A stretch of DNA of 64,000 nucleotides from Desulfuromonadales bacterium (GCA_013349325.1 DUZX01000001.1:62001-126000), one strand, 5' to 3'. Shown: positions 44,040-53,303, numbered from the stretch's first letter. Translations and numbers: made by a program. The notes: generated by a model not told the origin, from the sequence alone.

Positions 44040-44451
44040 TTTTTTGTGTTACCTCAAAGATAAACTTTGCCCACACCAGAGAAATATTCTGCACCAAAGG
44101 TTCCAAAGGTGTTTCTTCAATCATAAAGCCGTATGCGTGAACAAAAAAATGTCTGAATGCCAAATAATCGTAAAGTTCATCTGACAGCTCACAACTGATA
44201 ATTCCATGCACAACAGAAAGATTAATCAGCTCTTTATGCCAATTGTTTCCGGCTGATATCTCAATATTATTCCGCTTCAGCATCTGCTTGAGAATATTTT
44301 CGATACCATTGTAAATATTATGTAAAAAGGTGGCCATCGCTGCTAGCTCTACTACTGTTTTTGTCTGCCGCCCCGTAGCTTCGCCAAGATTACGAAGGGC
44401 TGTCTCGACACTTTCCACTTCCGCAGCTATCTGTTTCGGAAGACTAGCCAT
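44017..44451 (-). CDS. HEPN-domain toxin (HepT-like)
   Basis: A 144-residue helical protein with the HEPN ribonuclease motif RX4HXY at R100, H105 and Y107 (RHFFVHAY). HepT-type toxins of HEPN/MNT modules carry exactly this motif and cut or modify tRNA. The start at ATG 44451 overlaps the nucleotidyltransferase stop by eight bases and has GGAG ten bases upstream; the frame's earlier start is inside the neighbour. The base composition is more AT-rich than the surrounding trp genes, a sign of transfer. Confidence 0.85.
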   Translation of the reverse strand: MASLPKQIAAEVESVETALRNLGEATGRQTKTVVELAAMATFLHNIYNGIENILKQMLKRNNIEISAGNNWHKELINLSVVHGIISCELSDELYDYLAFRHFFVHAYGFMIEETPLEPLVQNISLVWAKFIFEVTQKSESSGAR

Positions 44452-44713
44452 AAATCCGCACTCCGGATTCTTCCACAAGATCGTTAAAAAGGGTTTTATT
44501 GCTCATATCAATGAGATCAACCGGTTTTGACAAACACTTGATCAATTCGGCATAAAACTTAAAAAAAAGTCGCGGATCAAGACCTTTGACTCCCACATCA
44601 ATATCACGCGCCGGCCTGCTTTCATCCAGAGAAGAACCGAACACAACTATAGACGAGACGCTGTACTTTTTTGCACAACCGATCAATGTCAGCCTGTCAC
44701 ATTCAGAAATCAT
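44444..44713 (-). CDS. MNT-type nucleotidyltransferase antitoxin
   Basis: An 89-residue minimal nucleotidyltransferase. GS (26-27) followed by nine residues and DID (37-39) gives the active-site pattern GSx9DxD seen in MntA antitoxins, which neutralise HEPN toxins, in studied cases by adding AMP to the toxin tyrosine. A third acidic position may be the D in PVDLID. It starts four bases after the trpB2 stop and overlaps the toxin gene. The longer reading frame upstream is a shadow of trpB2. Confidence 0.85.
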   Translation of the reverse strand: MISECDRLTLIGCAKKYSVSSIVVFGSSLDESRPARDIDVGVKGLDPRLFFKFYAELIKCLSKPVDLIDMSNKTLFNDLVEESGVRIYG

Positions 44714-44717
44714 ACTA

Positions 44718-46073
44718 TTAAAGACTGATTTTCGGCAGGCGCTCCAGCGCCGCTTTGACCATCGCATCCGGATATTCGTAATCCTCCAGATAGCCGGAAA
44801 GGTACGAATCGTAGGCGCCCATATCCAGCTGACCATGTCCGGAAAGTCCGAACAGGATCGTCTTTTCTTTGCCCTCTTCCTTGGCCAGTACCGCTTCATC
44901 AATGGCCGCGCGCACGGCGTGTGACGATTCCGGAGCCGGAATAATTCCTTCACTGCGAGCAAACAGCAGTGCGCCTTCAAAGCAGGAGTTCTGTTTATAG
45001 GATTTGGCTTCGATCTGTCCGGCGTGATAGAGCTGCGAAACCAGTGGCGACTCACCATGATAGCGCAGTCCACCGGCGTGGATACCGGGCGGCATGAAAT
45101 CATGCCCCAGCGTGTACATCATTGAGATCGGCGCCAGTTTGGCGGTATCGCCATAATCGAAAGCGTAGACCCCTTTGGTTAGAGTCGGACAGGAGGCCGG
45201 TTCAACCGCCAGACAACGGACCTGCTTGCCGGAAGCGCGATCGGCAATAAAGGGGAACGCCAACCCGGCAAAGTTGGAACCACCACCGCAGCAGGCGATA
45301 ACGATATCCGGATAATCGTCGACGATCTTGAGCTGGGCCTGGGCTTCCTGACCGATTATTGTCTGATGCAGACATACGTGATTGAGTACACTTCCCAGGG
45401 CGTAGTTGGTATCGGCATGCGTGGCGGCATCTTCGACCGCTTCCGAGATGGCGATACCGAGTGAACCGAGGCAATCCGGATCATGGGCCAGGATCGTCCG
45501 GCCGGCATTGGTAAATTCAGACGGCGATGGATGCACCTGGGCACCCCACAGCTGCATCATGCTTTTGCGGTACGGTTTCTGGGTACAGGAAACTTTAACC
45601 ATATAAATGGTGCATTCCAGACCGAACATCGAACAGGCCAGGGCCAGCGAGCTGCCCCACTGACCGGCACCGGTCTCGGTTGCCAGACGACGGATACCGG
45701 CCTGCTTGTTGTAGTAGGCCTGCGGAATCGCCGAGTTCGGCTTATGCGAGCCGGCCGGTGAAACACCTTCGTATTTATAATAGATTTTAGCCGGCGTACC
45801 GAGCGCCTGCTCCAGCCGACGTGCCCGAAACAGCGGCGATGGACGCCACAATTTATAAATCTCTCGGACTTCATCGGGGATGTCGATCCAACGCTGCGGC
45901 GACATCTCCTGCTCAATCAGTGCCATAGGAAAGATGGCCAGCATATCATCCGGAGTAACCGGTTTCAGGGTTTGCGGATTGATAACCGGAAAGAGCGGAC
46001 CGGGCATATCCGGGATGATGTTGTACCACTGACGCGGAATCTGGTCTTCTGGTAGTAGAATTTTGGTAATCAT
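44718..46073 (-). CDS. trpB2: TrpB2-type tryptophan synthase beta-like enzyme
   Basis: A 451-residue PLP enzyme of the TrpB2 group: [17 protein letters not shown]-like start (RPSPLFRAR), [17 protein letters not shown] with the cofactor lysine, [32 protein letters not shown] and the characteristic N-terminal extension of about 60 residues. TrpB2 enzymes make tryptophan from serine or phosphoserine-derived intermediates and indole, often without TrpA. It is 18 bases downstream of hom and directly upstream of the MNT gene. Confidence 0.93.
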   Translation of the reverse strand: MITKILLPEDQIPRQWYNIIPDMPGPLFPVINPQTLKPVTPDDMLAIFPMALIEQEMSPQRWIDIPDEVREIYKLWRPSPLFRARRLEQALGTPAKIYYKYEGVSPAGSHKPNSAIPQAYYNKQAGIRRLATETGAGQWGSSLALACSMFGLECTIYMVKVSCTQKPYRKSMMQLWGAQVHPSPSEFTNAGRTILAHDPDCLGSLGIAISEAVEDAATHADTNYALGSVLNHVCLHQTIIGQEAQAQLKIVDDYPDIVIACCGGGSNFAGLAFPFIADRASGKQVRCLAVEPASCPTLTKGVYAFDYGDTAKLAPISMMYTLGHDFMPPGIHAGGLRYHGESPLVSQLYHAGQIEAKSYKQNSCFEGALLFARSEGIIPAPESSHAVRAAIDEAVLAKEEGKEKTILFGLSGHGQLDMGAYDSYLSGYLEDYEYPDAMVKAALERLPKISL

Positions 46074-46091
46074 CGTTTCCTCCAGATAGAA

Positions 46092-47408
46092 TTATTCTAA
46101 ATTATCCTCAATGCGAATAAAACGGGTCGCTTCACAAATAAAATCACAGCGGTCTGTCTCGGCCAGTGCCGCCAGAACAGCACCTTCACGGGCTTCGTGG
46201 GTCATGATGACAATCGGCACCGCAGCGGCATCGGCTGACTCACGGGCGGTCTGCACCATCGATTCGATACTGATGCCGTGAGTGCCCAGAGAACCGGTAA
46301 TGGCTGCCAGCACCCCCGGTTTGTCGAGCGCGCTGAAGCGTAACAGGTACTTGCTGACCATCTCAGACATCGGTTTGACCGGCAGGGTTGTGATCTGATC
46401 ATCAAGAAAGCCGAGCGGCGCCATTCTGCGGCCGGCTCCAGCCTTCATACTGCGCGACAGACCGATCAGATCACCAACGATGGCGCTGGCGGTCGGGTTC
46501 TGCCCCGCTCCGCGACCGGAAAACATGACAGGACCGACAAAATCGCCACTCAGACGAATGGCGTTGAACACGCCGTTGATATCCGCCAGGGGGCTGTCGA
46601 GCGGGATCATGGTCGGGTGCACACGAGCCTCTATGACGCCGTCAACGCATTTTCCGATCGCCAGCAGTTTGATTCGATAGCCGAATTGCGCGGCAAATTT
46701 GACATCCAGAGCCGAGATGCGCGAGATACCTTCCGTATAAATATCCTTAAAATCAATGCGTGTTCCGAAACAGAGTGAGATCAGCACCGCCAGCTTGTGG
46801 GCGGTATCAACCCCTTCAACGTCGAAGGTCGGATCCGGCTCGGCATAGCCCAATTGCTGGGCGACCTGTAGCATGGCCGTAAAATCGGCCCCTTCCTGAG
46901 TCATGCGGGTCAGGATGTAGTTGCAGGTACCATTCATGATACCGAAAACACTGGTAACGTTATTGGCAGCCAGATTCCCCTTGATGGCCGTCAACACCGG
47001 AATTCCGCCGCCGACAGCCGCCTCAAACTGCACTTCAACGCCTTTACGATCAGCAGCAGCGTAGATTTCAGTACCGTGCAGCGCCAGGAGCGCCTTGTTG
47101 GCCGTAACGATATGTTTCCCTTTTTCAATCGCCTTCAGAACGAAGCTCTTGGCCGGTTCATAGCCACCCACCAGTTCGATGACCACTGAAATATCGGGAT
47201 CATTAAAAATATCGTCGACACTGGTCGTCAGGACACCGGCATCTACCGGAACGCCTCGATCGGTGGTGATATCAAGGTCAGCGATGCGCTTCAGCACGAT
47301 ACCGACCCCGACCTTGCCACGAATAACATCGGCATTTTCACGCAGCAATTTGACCACCCCTGCCCCGATATTGCCGAATCCAATCAAACCAATCTGTATG
47401 TCGTTCAT
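46092..47408 (-). CDS. hom: Homoserine dehydrogenase
   Basis: A 438-residue monofunctional homoserine dehydrogenase: [49 protein letters not shown]-like catalytic stretch ([11 protein letters not shown]), [32 protein letters not shown] and a C-terminal ACT domain (about 355-438) for feedback regulation. It reduces aspartate semialdehyde to homoserine. Its ATG overlaps the nusB stop (ATGA). Confidence 0.96.
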   Translation of the reverse strand: MNDIQIGLIGFGNIGAGVVKLLRENADVIRGKVGVGIVLKRIADLDITTDRGVPVDAGVLTTSVDDIFNDPDISVVIELVGGYEPAKSFVLKAIEKGKHIVTANKALLALHGTEIYAAADRKGVEVQFEAAVGGGIPVLTAIKGNLAANNVTSVFGIMNGTCNYILTRMTQEGADFTAMLQVAQQLGYAEPDPTFDVEGVDTAHKLAVLISLCFGTRIDFKDIYTEGISRISALDVKFAAQFGYRIKLLAIGKCVDGVIEARVHPTMIPLDSPLADINGVFNAIRLSGDFVGPVMFSGRGAGQNPTASAIVGDLIGLSRSMKAGAGRRMAPLGFLDDQITTLPVKPMSEMVSKYLLRFSALDKPGVLAAITGSLGTHGISIESMVQTARESADAAAVPIVIMTHEAREGAVLAALAETDRCDFICEATRFIRIEDNLE

Positions 47409-47839
47409 TGTTCCTCGCTTGTTATTTCAGTTTTTGGACAGGCCTCGATTTCGTCGAGGATGCCGTTAACAAAGGCCGGCGATTCCTTGTCGCCATAGCG
47501 GCGGACGATTTCGATCGCCTCGTTGATGGTAACTTTTTTGGGAATATCAGACCGGAACATCAGCTCGTAGGCGGCCAGACGCATGACGTTCAGATCAACA
47601 CGCGGCATGCGGGTCAGTGACCAGTTTTTGGAACGGGCCTTGATGGCCTGGTCAATCAGGTCACGCTGGCCATAGACTCCCTGGACAAGGCCTTCGGCAA
47701 ACGCGCGGACCCGGCTGTTCACCTCAGGCTGTTCTTCACGAAAGGTCTGCAAGGTCTGCTGTAGACCGGAGGCGCTATTTGAATCCAGAGCGTACAATAT
47801 CTGCAGCGCCAACTCGCGTGATTCGCGACGCAGCCCCAT
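47405..47839 (-). CDS. nusB: Transcription antitermination factor NusB
   Basis: A 144-residue helical protein with [17 protein letters not shown] at the N-terminus, [21 protein letters not shown] and [30 protein letters not shown], all standard for NusB. It binds boxA RNA with NusE in rRNA antitermination. Its start overlaps the ribH stop (TAATG), the common ribH-nusB pair. Confidence 0.96.
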   Translation of the reverse strand: MGLRRESRELALQILYALDSNSASGLQQTLQTFREEQPEVNSRVRAFAEGLVQGVYGQRDLIDQAIKARSKNWSLTRMPRVDLNVMRLAAYELMFRSDIPKKVTINEAIEIVRRYGDKESPAFVNGILDEIEACPKTEITSEEQ

Positions 47840-48306
47840 TAATTGATCGCCTTCATAAGGTTAACGGACTCAATCGCCGTAACCGCCGCGTCAAAGCCCT
47901 TGTTACCGGCCTTGGTTCCGGCCCGCTCAACCGCCTGTTCAATGGTATCAGTCGTCAGAACGCCGAACGCGATCGGCACACCACTGGCCATCGCCACCTG
48001 AGCAACCCCTTTGGACACTTCGGAAGCAACATAGTCAAAATGCGGCGTGGAGCCACGGATAACCGCTCCAAGACAGATCAGCGCATCATAGGTGCCACTC
48101 TCGGCCATTTTTTTGGCAAACAGTGGAATTTCAAACGCCCCCGGCACCCGGGCAACGTAAATATCCTTATCATCGGCACCGTGACGGAGCAACGCATCAA
48201 CGGCGCCCTCCAGCAGACGTTCACAGATAAAGCTGTTAAAGCGGCTGACAACAATACCGAACTTCTGCCCGGCGGCATTGAGATTTCCTTCAAAATACTG
48301 CGGCAT
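47839..48306 (-). CDS. ribH: 6,7-dimethyl-8-ribityllumazine synthase
   Basis: A 155-residue lumazine synthase: [58 protein letters not shown] and [27 protein letters not shown]. It makes the riboflavin precursor from 5-amino-6-ribitylaminouracil and dihydroxybutanone phosphate. It is first in the ribH-nusB-hom-trpB2 run. Confidence 0.97.
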   Translation of the reverse strand: MPQYFEGNLNAAGQKFGIVVSRFNSFICERLLEGAVDALLRHGADDKDIYVARVPGAFEIPLFAKKMAESGTYDALICLGAVIRGSTPHFDYVASEVSKGVAQVAMASGVPIAFGVLTTDTIEQAVERAGTKAGNKGFDAAVTAIESVNLMKAIN

Positions 48307-48405
48307 GACAACCTCCAGGATCTAACGTAAAAAGAAGCGGGATAGTAGCATATTTTTTGCGGCTGGGTAGAGAAAATATCAGCTGTAGCACCGGATTTAC
48401 TACGT

Positions 48406-49401
48406 CTACCCCAGCTTCAGCGCCGAGAAATACATCTTCCAGACCGTTATCAGCGTAAAGAGCAGGTTACAGATCAATGAAATCAGCGTGAGACGGCGCT
48501 GGAGGAGCGGGATAATGGCGGCCAGACTGGTGACCTTTCTGAACGGCATCAGCACGCCGACTCCAATGCCGGATACTCCGCCGCTGAAGAGCGAGGCATA
48601 GAGCAGATAGCCGATGTAGTGATACTCCTTCTGCAGCAGGCAAAAAGGGCAATGATGCGTGGGGAGTTCGTAGAAGTAGAGACAGATGAATGAGATCAAC
48701 GAGGCCAGCGAGACTGCGAAGGTAGCGGTCGCGGCAAGCGAGAAGAGATATCCGCCGCTCCGTTTGAGATAAAACCGGAGACCGCTGATGAGTGTGGCGG
48801 CCATGCTGCCGAAAAAGAGAGCCATCATCGTAACCGGCGGCAGCGCGGCCAGATCGCCGCTCAGCCCCTTGGATTCATTGCTGAAGAGACTGCCGCAGCA
48901 GGAGGTGATGATATCCGGCTTGACACCGGCAAAATAGGCAAACAGCAGACAACTTTCCAGCACCAAAAGCGGAACAACCAGATTGAGCAGCTCATATTTA
49001 ATGCGGATCAGCGGATAGTCATACCCCCGGTTATCGGTCAGATTGACGATCAGCCAGACGCCGGCCAGCACAAAATTGACTACTTTGAGGATTAAAACCG
49101 GATAGCCGAAGGAGTTGACCGCCAGCGTGCCGGCCGCGCACATGGCGCCCGTGAAGAGCGTATGCAGACTGTCTGCGGTATAAACATACAGAAACAGCGA
49201 CATCAGCTCGAACACCAGAATGCAGCTCATGATCGTGGATATCAGATAGGTACGCCGCTCCAGCTCCAGCTGTTCTTCGCTGCCGCTCCCCAGATCCCAC
49301 TTTGCGAGGATCCGAATGCCGTAGTAGCCGGCGTACATCCCCATGGCAGCTACCAGCAGAGCGGTTATCTGCAGTGCCAGCGTGGCCGGATTCAGAATCA
49401 T
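48406..49401 (-). CDS. Multi-helix membrane protein with CPFC motif
   Basis: A 331-residue integral membrane protein with about eight hydrophobic helices. A Cys-Cys pair (SCCGSLFSNES) and, later, ELPTHHCPFCLLQKEYHYIG lie in loops; CPFCLLQ recalls the membrane disulphide-exchange site of DsbB/VKOR, although the protein as a whole does not match them well. It overlaps the ATPase gene (ATGA) and is last in the NosL/ABC operon. A part in metal or thiol handling at the membrane is inferred from this context only. Confidence 0.65.
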   Translation of the reverse strand: MILNPATLALQITALLVAAMGMYAGYYGIRILAKWDLGSGSEEQLELERRTYLISTIMSCILVFELMSLFLYVYTADSLHTLFTGAMCAAGTLAVNSFGYPVLILKVVNFVLAGVWLIVNLTDNRGYDYPLIRIKYELLNLVVPLLVLESCLLFAYFAGVKPDIITSCCGSLFSNESKGLSGDLAALPPVTMMALFFGSMAATLISGLRFYLKRSGGYLFSLAATATFAVSLASLISFICLYFYELPTHHCPFCLLQKEYHYIGYLLYASLFSGGVSGIGVGVLMPFRKVTSLAAIIPLLQRRLTLISLICNLLFTLITVWKMYFSALKLG

Positions 49402-50126
49402 CGTTTTCTTCCACTATCAACGATTGCGCCGTCGCGCATTTCAACCAACCGGTCAATCAGCGGTGCATCATACACAATCGGGTCATGGCTGGCGATCAGG
49501 ATCGTGCGCCCCTCCCCCTTCAGGCGGGCAACGTTCTCCATGAACTCGTGCGAAAGCTTTGAATCCAGATGAGCGGTCGGTTCGTCAGCAATGATGATCG
49601 ATGGATTATTGATCAGAGCCCGGGCGATGGCAACCCGCTGCAGCTCACCCCCCGAAAGATCGTCAACCCGCTTGGCGGCGTGACGACTGATATTGAACAG
49701 CTCCAGCAGTTCCTCAGCCCGCGTGCGGAAATCAGCCCGTCTTTCACCGGTCGGATAGGCTGGCAGCATGACGTTCTCCAGCACGCTGATGCCCTTGATC
49801 AGATTGAACTGCTGAAAGATGAAGCCAAAGGTTGCGCGGCGGATCTCATTTAAAAAGCGTTCCGGCAGGCTGGTAATTTCGATTGCCTCGCTGCCACTCT
49901 GCTGATACGGAAGCGCAGCCGCCACACCCTGCAGGAAGATCCGGCCGGAGGTTGGGCGGGCCATACAGCCGATCATGGTCATCAGCGACGTTTTGCCGGA
50001 ACCGCTCGGACCTTTAAGAATCGTAATCTGGTGGGGATCGATGTTGAGACTGACGTTATCCACGGCGGTAAACTGGTTCGGCTTGCCGCTGTTGAAACTT
50101 TTGGTAATGGAGACAAGTTCGATCAC
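49398..50126 (-). CDS. ABC transporter ATP-binding protein (LolD/MacB type)
   Basis: A 242-residue ATPase with Walker A GPSGSGKTS, Q-loop FQQFNLI, signature DLSGGELQRVAIARAL, Walker B IIIADEPTAHLD and the H-loop LIASHD. The sequence suits the ATPase that partners FtsX-like permeases, and that permease lies two bases upstream. Together they would act on a substrate held in the outer membrane or periplasm, possibly with NosL. Confidence 0.93.
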   Translation of the reverse strand: MIELVSITKSFNSGKPNQFTAVDNVSLNIDPHQITILKGPSGSGKTSLMTMIGCMARPTSGRIFLQGVAAALPYQQSGSEAIEITSLPERFLNEIRRATFGFIFQQFNLIKGISVLENVMLPAYPTGERRADFRTRAEELLELFNISRHAAKRVDDLSGGELQRVAIARALINNPSIIIADEPTAHLDSKLSHEFMENVARLKGEGRTILIASHDPIVYDAPLIDRLVEMRDGAIVDSGRKR

Positions 50127-50127
50127 G

Positions 50128-51261
50128 TCAGGACCTCATGGCAGCATCGGGATCGGTTGTTGCCGCTCGCCAGCAGGGGATTACGGTGGCGGTCGTATAG
50201 GGCACCACCGTCAAAAAGAAGAGTACCGACAACTGCAGGGCATCTACGACCGGTATCAGCTGAAAGCGGGGGTAAATAACCGACCACCCTTTGAGCGCCT
50301 GGGCAAAAATCGGCGCTGACAGAAAGAAAACGTGCCCGTAAGCCAGCACAACACCCATCAGGAAAGCGGTCAATGAGATAACGATTCCTTCCCAGAACTT
50401 GAGCAGCAGCACATCTCCTGTTTCCCAGCCGATCGATTTAAGAATGCCGATTTCCCGACGCTCTTCAGCCGATAAGCCGGTGGCTTTGTCCCAGGCAAAT
50501 ATAATGAACGAGAGCATCGCCGACGCCAGAATAACAACCGTCATGCCGCCACGCCAGTCAAAGAGCGACTGATAGGTACGCTGGATCTCACTTTTTAAAA
50601 CCGGACGCGCCTCGGGAAAAAGCTCTACAATTTTAGCGGCAATAGTTCCAATCTCTTTGGGGTTTCGCACGCTGATCGCCAGATCAGTAGCCATATTGAC
50701 CGGAAAGTTGAACAGCGCACGGAAGTCATCGGGCGCGATCACGATCAGGTCGGCAGCCATCAGATCTGCTCCCGCAGGAAGAACAGATTTTATCTCCAGC
50801 ATCAGCGGATTTTTTTGATACGTTATCAGCGGCAGCAGGTCACCAACGGCCAGATTACGGGCCTTGGATATGCCGGCACCGATGACCGCCTGTCCCACTG
50901 CTGCAGTGGCATCATCTGCCATTACCGTATAGTTGGCCCCGATCAGTCCATCGTAATAATAGCCCCACAATCGCGATCGAACCGCAGTGACACCTCTGAT
51001 TGCGGCGATCTCAGCTACAGAGGTGGCAGGAACCAGATCCTGACGTCCGGCAACCAGACGCTGGACAACAATGTCGGGCGCATCCTGCAGGATCATACCC
51101 GCTTCACGTTTCAGGGCGGTCACAAAAAACACCAGCGACGCCAGGATAAAAACCACCAGCAGATAGATCGCCAGCAGCGAAAGATTTTTTCCTTTTCTGC
51201 GTGAGAGCGATGACAGCGTAAAATCAAGGATATTCAGATGACGTTCAAGTGAGCGGTTCAT
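50128..51261 (-). CDS. FtsX-like ABC permease
   Basis: A 377-residue permease: one helix near the N-terminus (LSLLAIYLLVVFILASLVFFV), a periplasmic domain of about 180 residues (MacB-PCD type), then three helices near the C-terminus with EERREIGILKSIGWETGDVL between them, the usual FtsX/MacB plan. Its start overlaps the upstream small gene (ATGA). It pairs with the ATPase at 49398-50126. Confidence 0.9.
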   Translation of the reverse strand: MNRSLERHLNILDFTLSSLSRRKGKNLSLLAIYLLVVFILASLVFFVTALKREAGMILQDAPDIVVQRLVAGRQDLVPATSVAEIAAIRGVTAVRSRLWGYYYDGLIGANYTVMADDATAAVGQAVIGAGISKARNLAVGDLLPLITYQKNPLMLEIKSVLPAGADLMAADLIVIAPDDFRALFNFPVNMATDLAISVRNPKEIGTIAAKIVELFPEARPVLKSEIQRTYQSLFDWRGGMTVVILASAMLSFIIFAWDKATGLSAEERREIGILKSIGWETGDVLLLKFWEGIVISLTAFLMGVVLAYGHVFFLSAPIFAQALKGWSVIYPRFQLIPVVDALQLSVLFFLTVVPYTTATVIPCWRAATTDPDAAMRS

Positions 51262-51554
51262 TGCACCTCTCGTAGATGTGGGGGGGGCATAATCAGTGAT
51301 CCGGAGGGGAAATGCTCCAGCGACAGCGGATGATCCTGATACGCTGCGTGGCGATCAGCCAGCGATGGGTGGCGAGTGTAACGTGCTTCCGTTGTGAGAC
51401 ACAGATCCGTCAGCTGCAAGCTCTTCACTAGAGCCGACTGCCGATTTAACCCGGCATCTGCATGCGCTCGAACCGATCGGGCATGCAGTGCAAGTGACAT
51501 CAGGAGCACCAGACTGAAGGCGGTGAAACCCAAATATTGAAGTGATCGCCGCAT
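51258..51554 (-). CDS. Small exported or anchored protein, unknown
   Basis: A 98-residue protein with one hydrophobic helix (about 8-24, GFTAFSLVLLMSLALHA) that could be a signal peptide or anchor, then a polar, histidine-containing tail with proline-rich end (SLIMPPPHLREV). No family is recognised. It lies seven bases after nosL and overlaps the permease start, so it belongs to the operon. Confidence 0.6.
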   Translation of the reverse strand: MRRSLQYLGFTAFSLVLLMSLALHARSVRAHADAGLNRQSALVKSLQLTDLCLTTEARYTRHPSLADRHAAYQDHPLSLEHFPSGSLIMPPPHLREVQ

Positions 51555-51561
51555 GGCTGCC

Positions 51562-52038
51562 CTAGTTGAGAGATTTTATCGTCTGACGGTTTACATCTTT
51601 AAAACGCAGAATGCTTTTACCTTTATGATCAAGCTTGAAAGCCTGGGCGTCTTTCTCGGTCTTAAAAGGGATCAGCTCGCTCCCCATGGGGCCATACACA
51701 TCGCTGCCGGTCACAAAAAAAGCGGCACGCGCATCCATCATTGCCAACGAATAATACTCTTTCACCGACAGTGCAACGATATCGGCCTGGCTCTTTCCCG
51801 GTGAGTAACGCGCGGTATCGAGAAAATGACTGAACATATCCTTGGGTCCGTCGTAATAGGAACTGCTGCCGTCCTTGAAACGGACACTGGCCGTCCAATC
51901 GGGATACTTGGCCACAAACATGCCACAGACCGGACATTTGGCAGCCGCAGGGACAGATAACGCTCCTTTTTCAGCTGCACAGACGGCAGATATCGACAGT
52001 ACGCTGATCAGAAGAATCGTTGTGATAATTTTTTTCAT
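51562..52038 (-). CDS. NosL-family protein
   Basis: A 158-residue exported protein: signal peptide 1-21 (MKKIITTILLISVLSISAVCA), then AAKCPVCGMFVAKYPDW with the CxxCGM metal site, followed by FKDGSSSYYDGPKDMFSHFL and FVTGSDVYGPMGSELIPF, as in NosL. NosL binds Cu(I) and helps copper delivery to nitrous oxide reductase; no nos reductase gene is here, so another copper or haem target is likely. It is first in a five-gene operon with an ABC transporter. The shared element at 52160-52208 lies upstream. Confidence 0.88.
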   Translation of the reverse strand: MKKIITTILLISVLSISAVCAAEKGALSVPAAAKCPVCGMFVAKYPDWTASVRFKDGSSSYYDGPKDMFSHFLDTARYSPGKSQADIVALSVKEYYSLAMMDARAAFFVTGSDVYGPMGSELIPFKTEKDAQAFKLDHKGKSILRFKDVNRQTIKSLN

Positions 52039-52065
52039 GGGATCTCACCTGATTGAGTCAATCTC

Positions 52066-52126
52066 ACCACAGAGTCACTGGGAGCACAGAGAAGCATGCA
52101 ATTACGCTCAGTGTACTCTGTGATAA
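52066..52126. repeat. Palindromic interspersed repeat, family R3 copy b
   Basis: ACCACAGAGTCACTGGGAGC at one end and GTACTCTGTGAT at the other, matching the copy at 16629-16692. It lies between the shared upstream element and the nosL start, within the predicted leader. Confidence 0.7.
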
Positions 52127-52159
52127 CATATTGTGGCATTCCGTTTTTATGTGTTCGAA

Positions 52160-52208
52160 ATACTAGCAGGCAACTGAGTAAATTTCCAGAACAGATTGTG
52201 GAGCAGGA
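52160..52208 (-). promoter_or_regulatory. Conserved upstream element of nosL, copy 1
   Basis: About 40 of 49 bases match 61458-61505, upstream of the other NosL-family gene. On the plus strand shared blocks are TAGCAGGC, CTGAGTA, ATTTCCAGAA and AGATTGT. On the minus strand it contains TAGTAT as a possible -10 element, so it may be a promoter with an operator. It is 122 bases from the nosL start. Confidence 0.6.
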
Positions 52209-52340
52209 AGGTTGAAATAATCCCTTATCAGTTCAAATGGCTAAATATATTGACAACTACAACTTATCATTATTAGTAGATATACCTTCATTACATCCAG
52301 ATGATACTAGTACCATGGAACATTTATTATTTCGGAAAGT

Positions 52341-52452
52341 TTCCCCCTCCCCTTGCGGGAGGGGGGCAGGGTGTGGGGGAAGCTGCAACGGAGTACTTTC
52401 ATGGCAACCTCCCCCCCACCCTAACCCTCCCCCGCCAGGGGGGAGGGAGCTT
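52341..52452. repeat. Large GC-rich imperfect palindrome, family R6
   Basis: CCCCCTCCCC, GCGGGAGGGG and GTGTGGGGGA at the left mirror CCCCCCCACC, CCTCCCCC and GGGGGGAGGG at the right over 112 bases, ending in TTTTTG. It lies in the 500-base gap between the divergent nosL and cysteine-rich genes and could fold into a long hairpin. Nothing else is seen in 52209-52545. Confidence 0.65.
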
Positions 52453-52545
52453 TTTGTACGATTATTTAAGTGTTACTTGATACTAGATTCGATAGTTAGA
52501 TCTGATTTAAAAACGTAGTTGACAAGAATCCGTGAAATGTAAATA

Positions 52546-53205
52546 ATGCCGACAATGAAAAACAGACCTGCACATACGAAACGCCCGTTTCGAAAGCTGA
52601 CCGCCATTGTCATGATGACGGTGTACCTGCTGATTGTGCTCAGTCCGCTAGCCCCTCTGGCCATGTATTCCAAGAGTGTCGCTCATGCGGTAACCGGAGA
52701 GTGTTCCGGAGATTGCAACATCTGCGGCTGTTCAGTGGAAAGCCGGGCCAATCAGACCTGCTGCTGTGCGAAGAAGAAACAGCAGAGCAAGCTGTCAAAT
52801 GGAGAGATTTCTGAGCAACAGCCTGTTTCAAAAAAGCGCAGTTGCTGTGCAGATTCAAAACCGGTCGCTCCCAAGAAAGAGTGCTGCGCTACATCCCAGC
52901 CGGTTGCTCCCAAAAATGATTGTTGTGCAAAGAACAAAAAACATCCGCACGATGAAAATGCGCAAGAGTTGCAACAGAAGCAGCCGCCTCCGAAAAATGA
53001 AACCGTTTTGAAGTGTGGCTGCCCCTGCGGTAAGAGTACCGTGTTCGCCCTGGCTACCGGATCATCTGATTCAATGCCGTTTTTTTATGCTGATACACTA
53101 CCCCATCCCCACGCAGCATACCTCAGTTTTTCCCACGTAAATCGCCTGACATCCCGTCATGCCGAGCCGCCCGATCCACCACCAAAACTCACCGTCGTTG
53201 CCTGA
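52546..53205 (+). CDS. Cysteine-rich exported protein with tandem CC motifs
   Basis: A 219-residue protein (216 if the ATG at 52555 is used). After a basic start, a hydrophobic stretch (about 19-45) acts as signal or anchor. The mature part has SGDCNICGCS, TCCCAKKK, and a run of units RSCCADSKPVAPKKE, ECCATSQPVAPKND, DCCAKNKKHPHDE, ending with KCGCPCGKS and a histidine-containing tail (LPHPHAAYLSFSH). The repeated CC spaced by about 13-14 residues suggests thiol-based metal binding outside the cytoplasm. No family is recognised. Its start region lacks a strong ribosome-binding site. It is divergent from the nosL operon. Confidence 0.7.
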   Translation: MPTMKNRPAHTKRPFRKLTAIVMMTVYLLIVLSPLAPLAMYSKSVAHAVTGECSGDCNICGCSVESRANQTCCCAKKKQQSKLSNGEISEQQPVSKKRSCCADSKPVAPKKECCATSQPVAPKNDCCAKNKKHPHDENAQELQQKQPPPKNETVLKCGCPCGKSTVFALATGSSDSMPFFYADTLPHPHAAYLSFSHVNRLTSRHAEPPDPPPKLTVVA

Positions 53206-53303
53206 TCAATCGAATACTACTACCTACCAATTAATTCTTGAGAGCGGGACGATTTCCGCAATCTGAAACGGTGCGGAATTCAGTCGCGATAGGAGCAACG
53301 CGT

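Noticed and set aside
44714-45103. N-terminal extension of the MNT antitoxin
   Set aside because: The extra residues are a shadow of trpB2 on the same strand in another frame; the ATG at 44713 gives the normal minimal nucleotidyltransferase.
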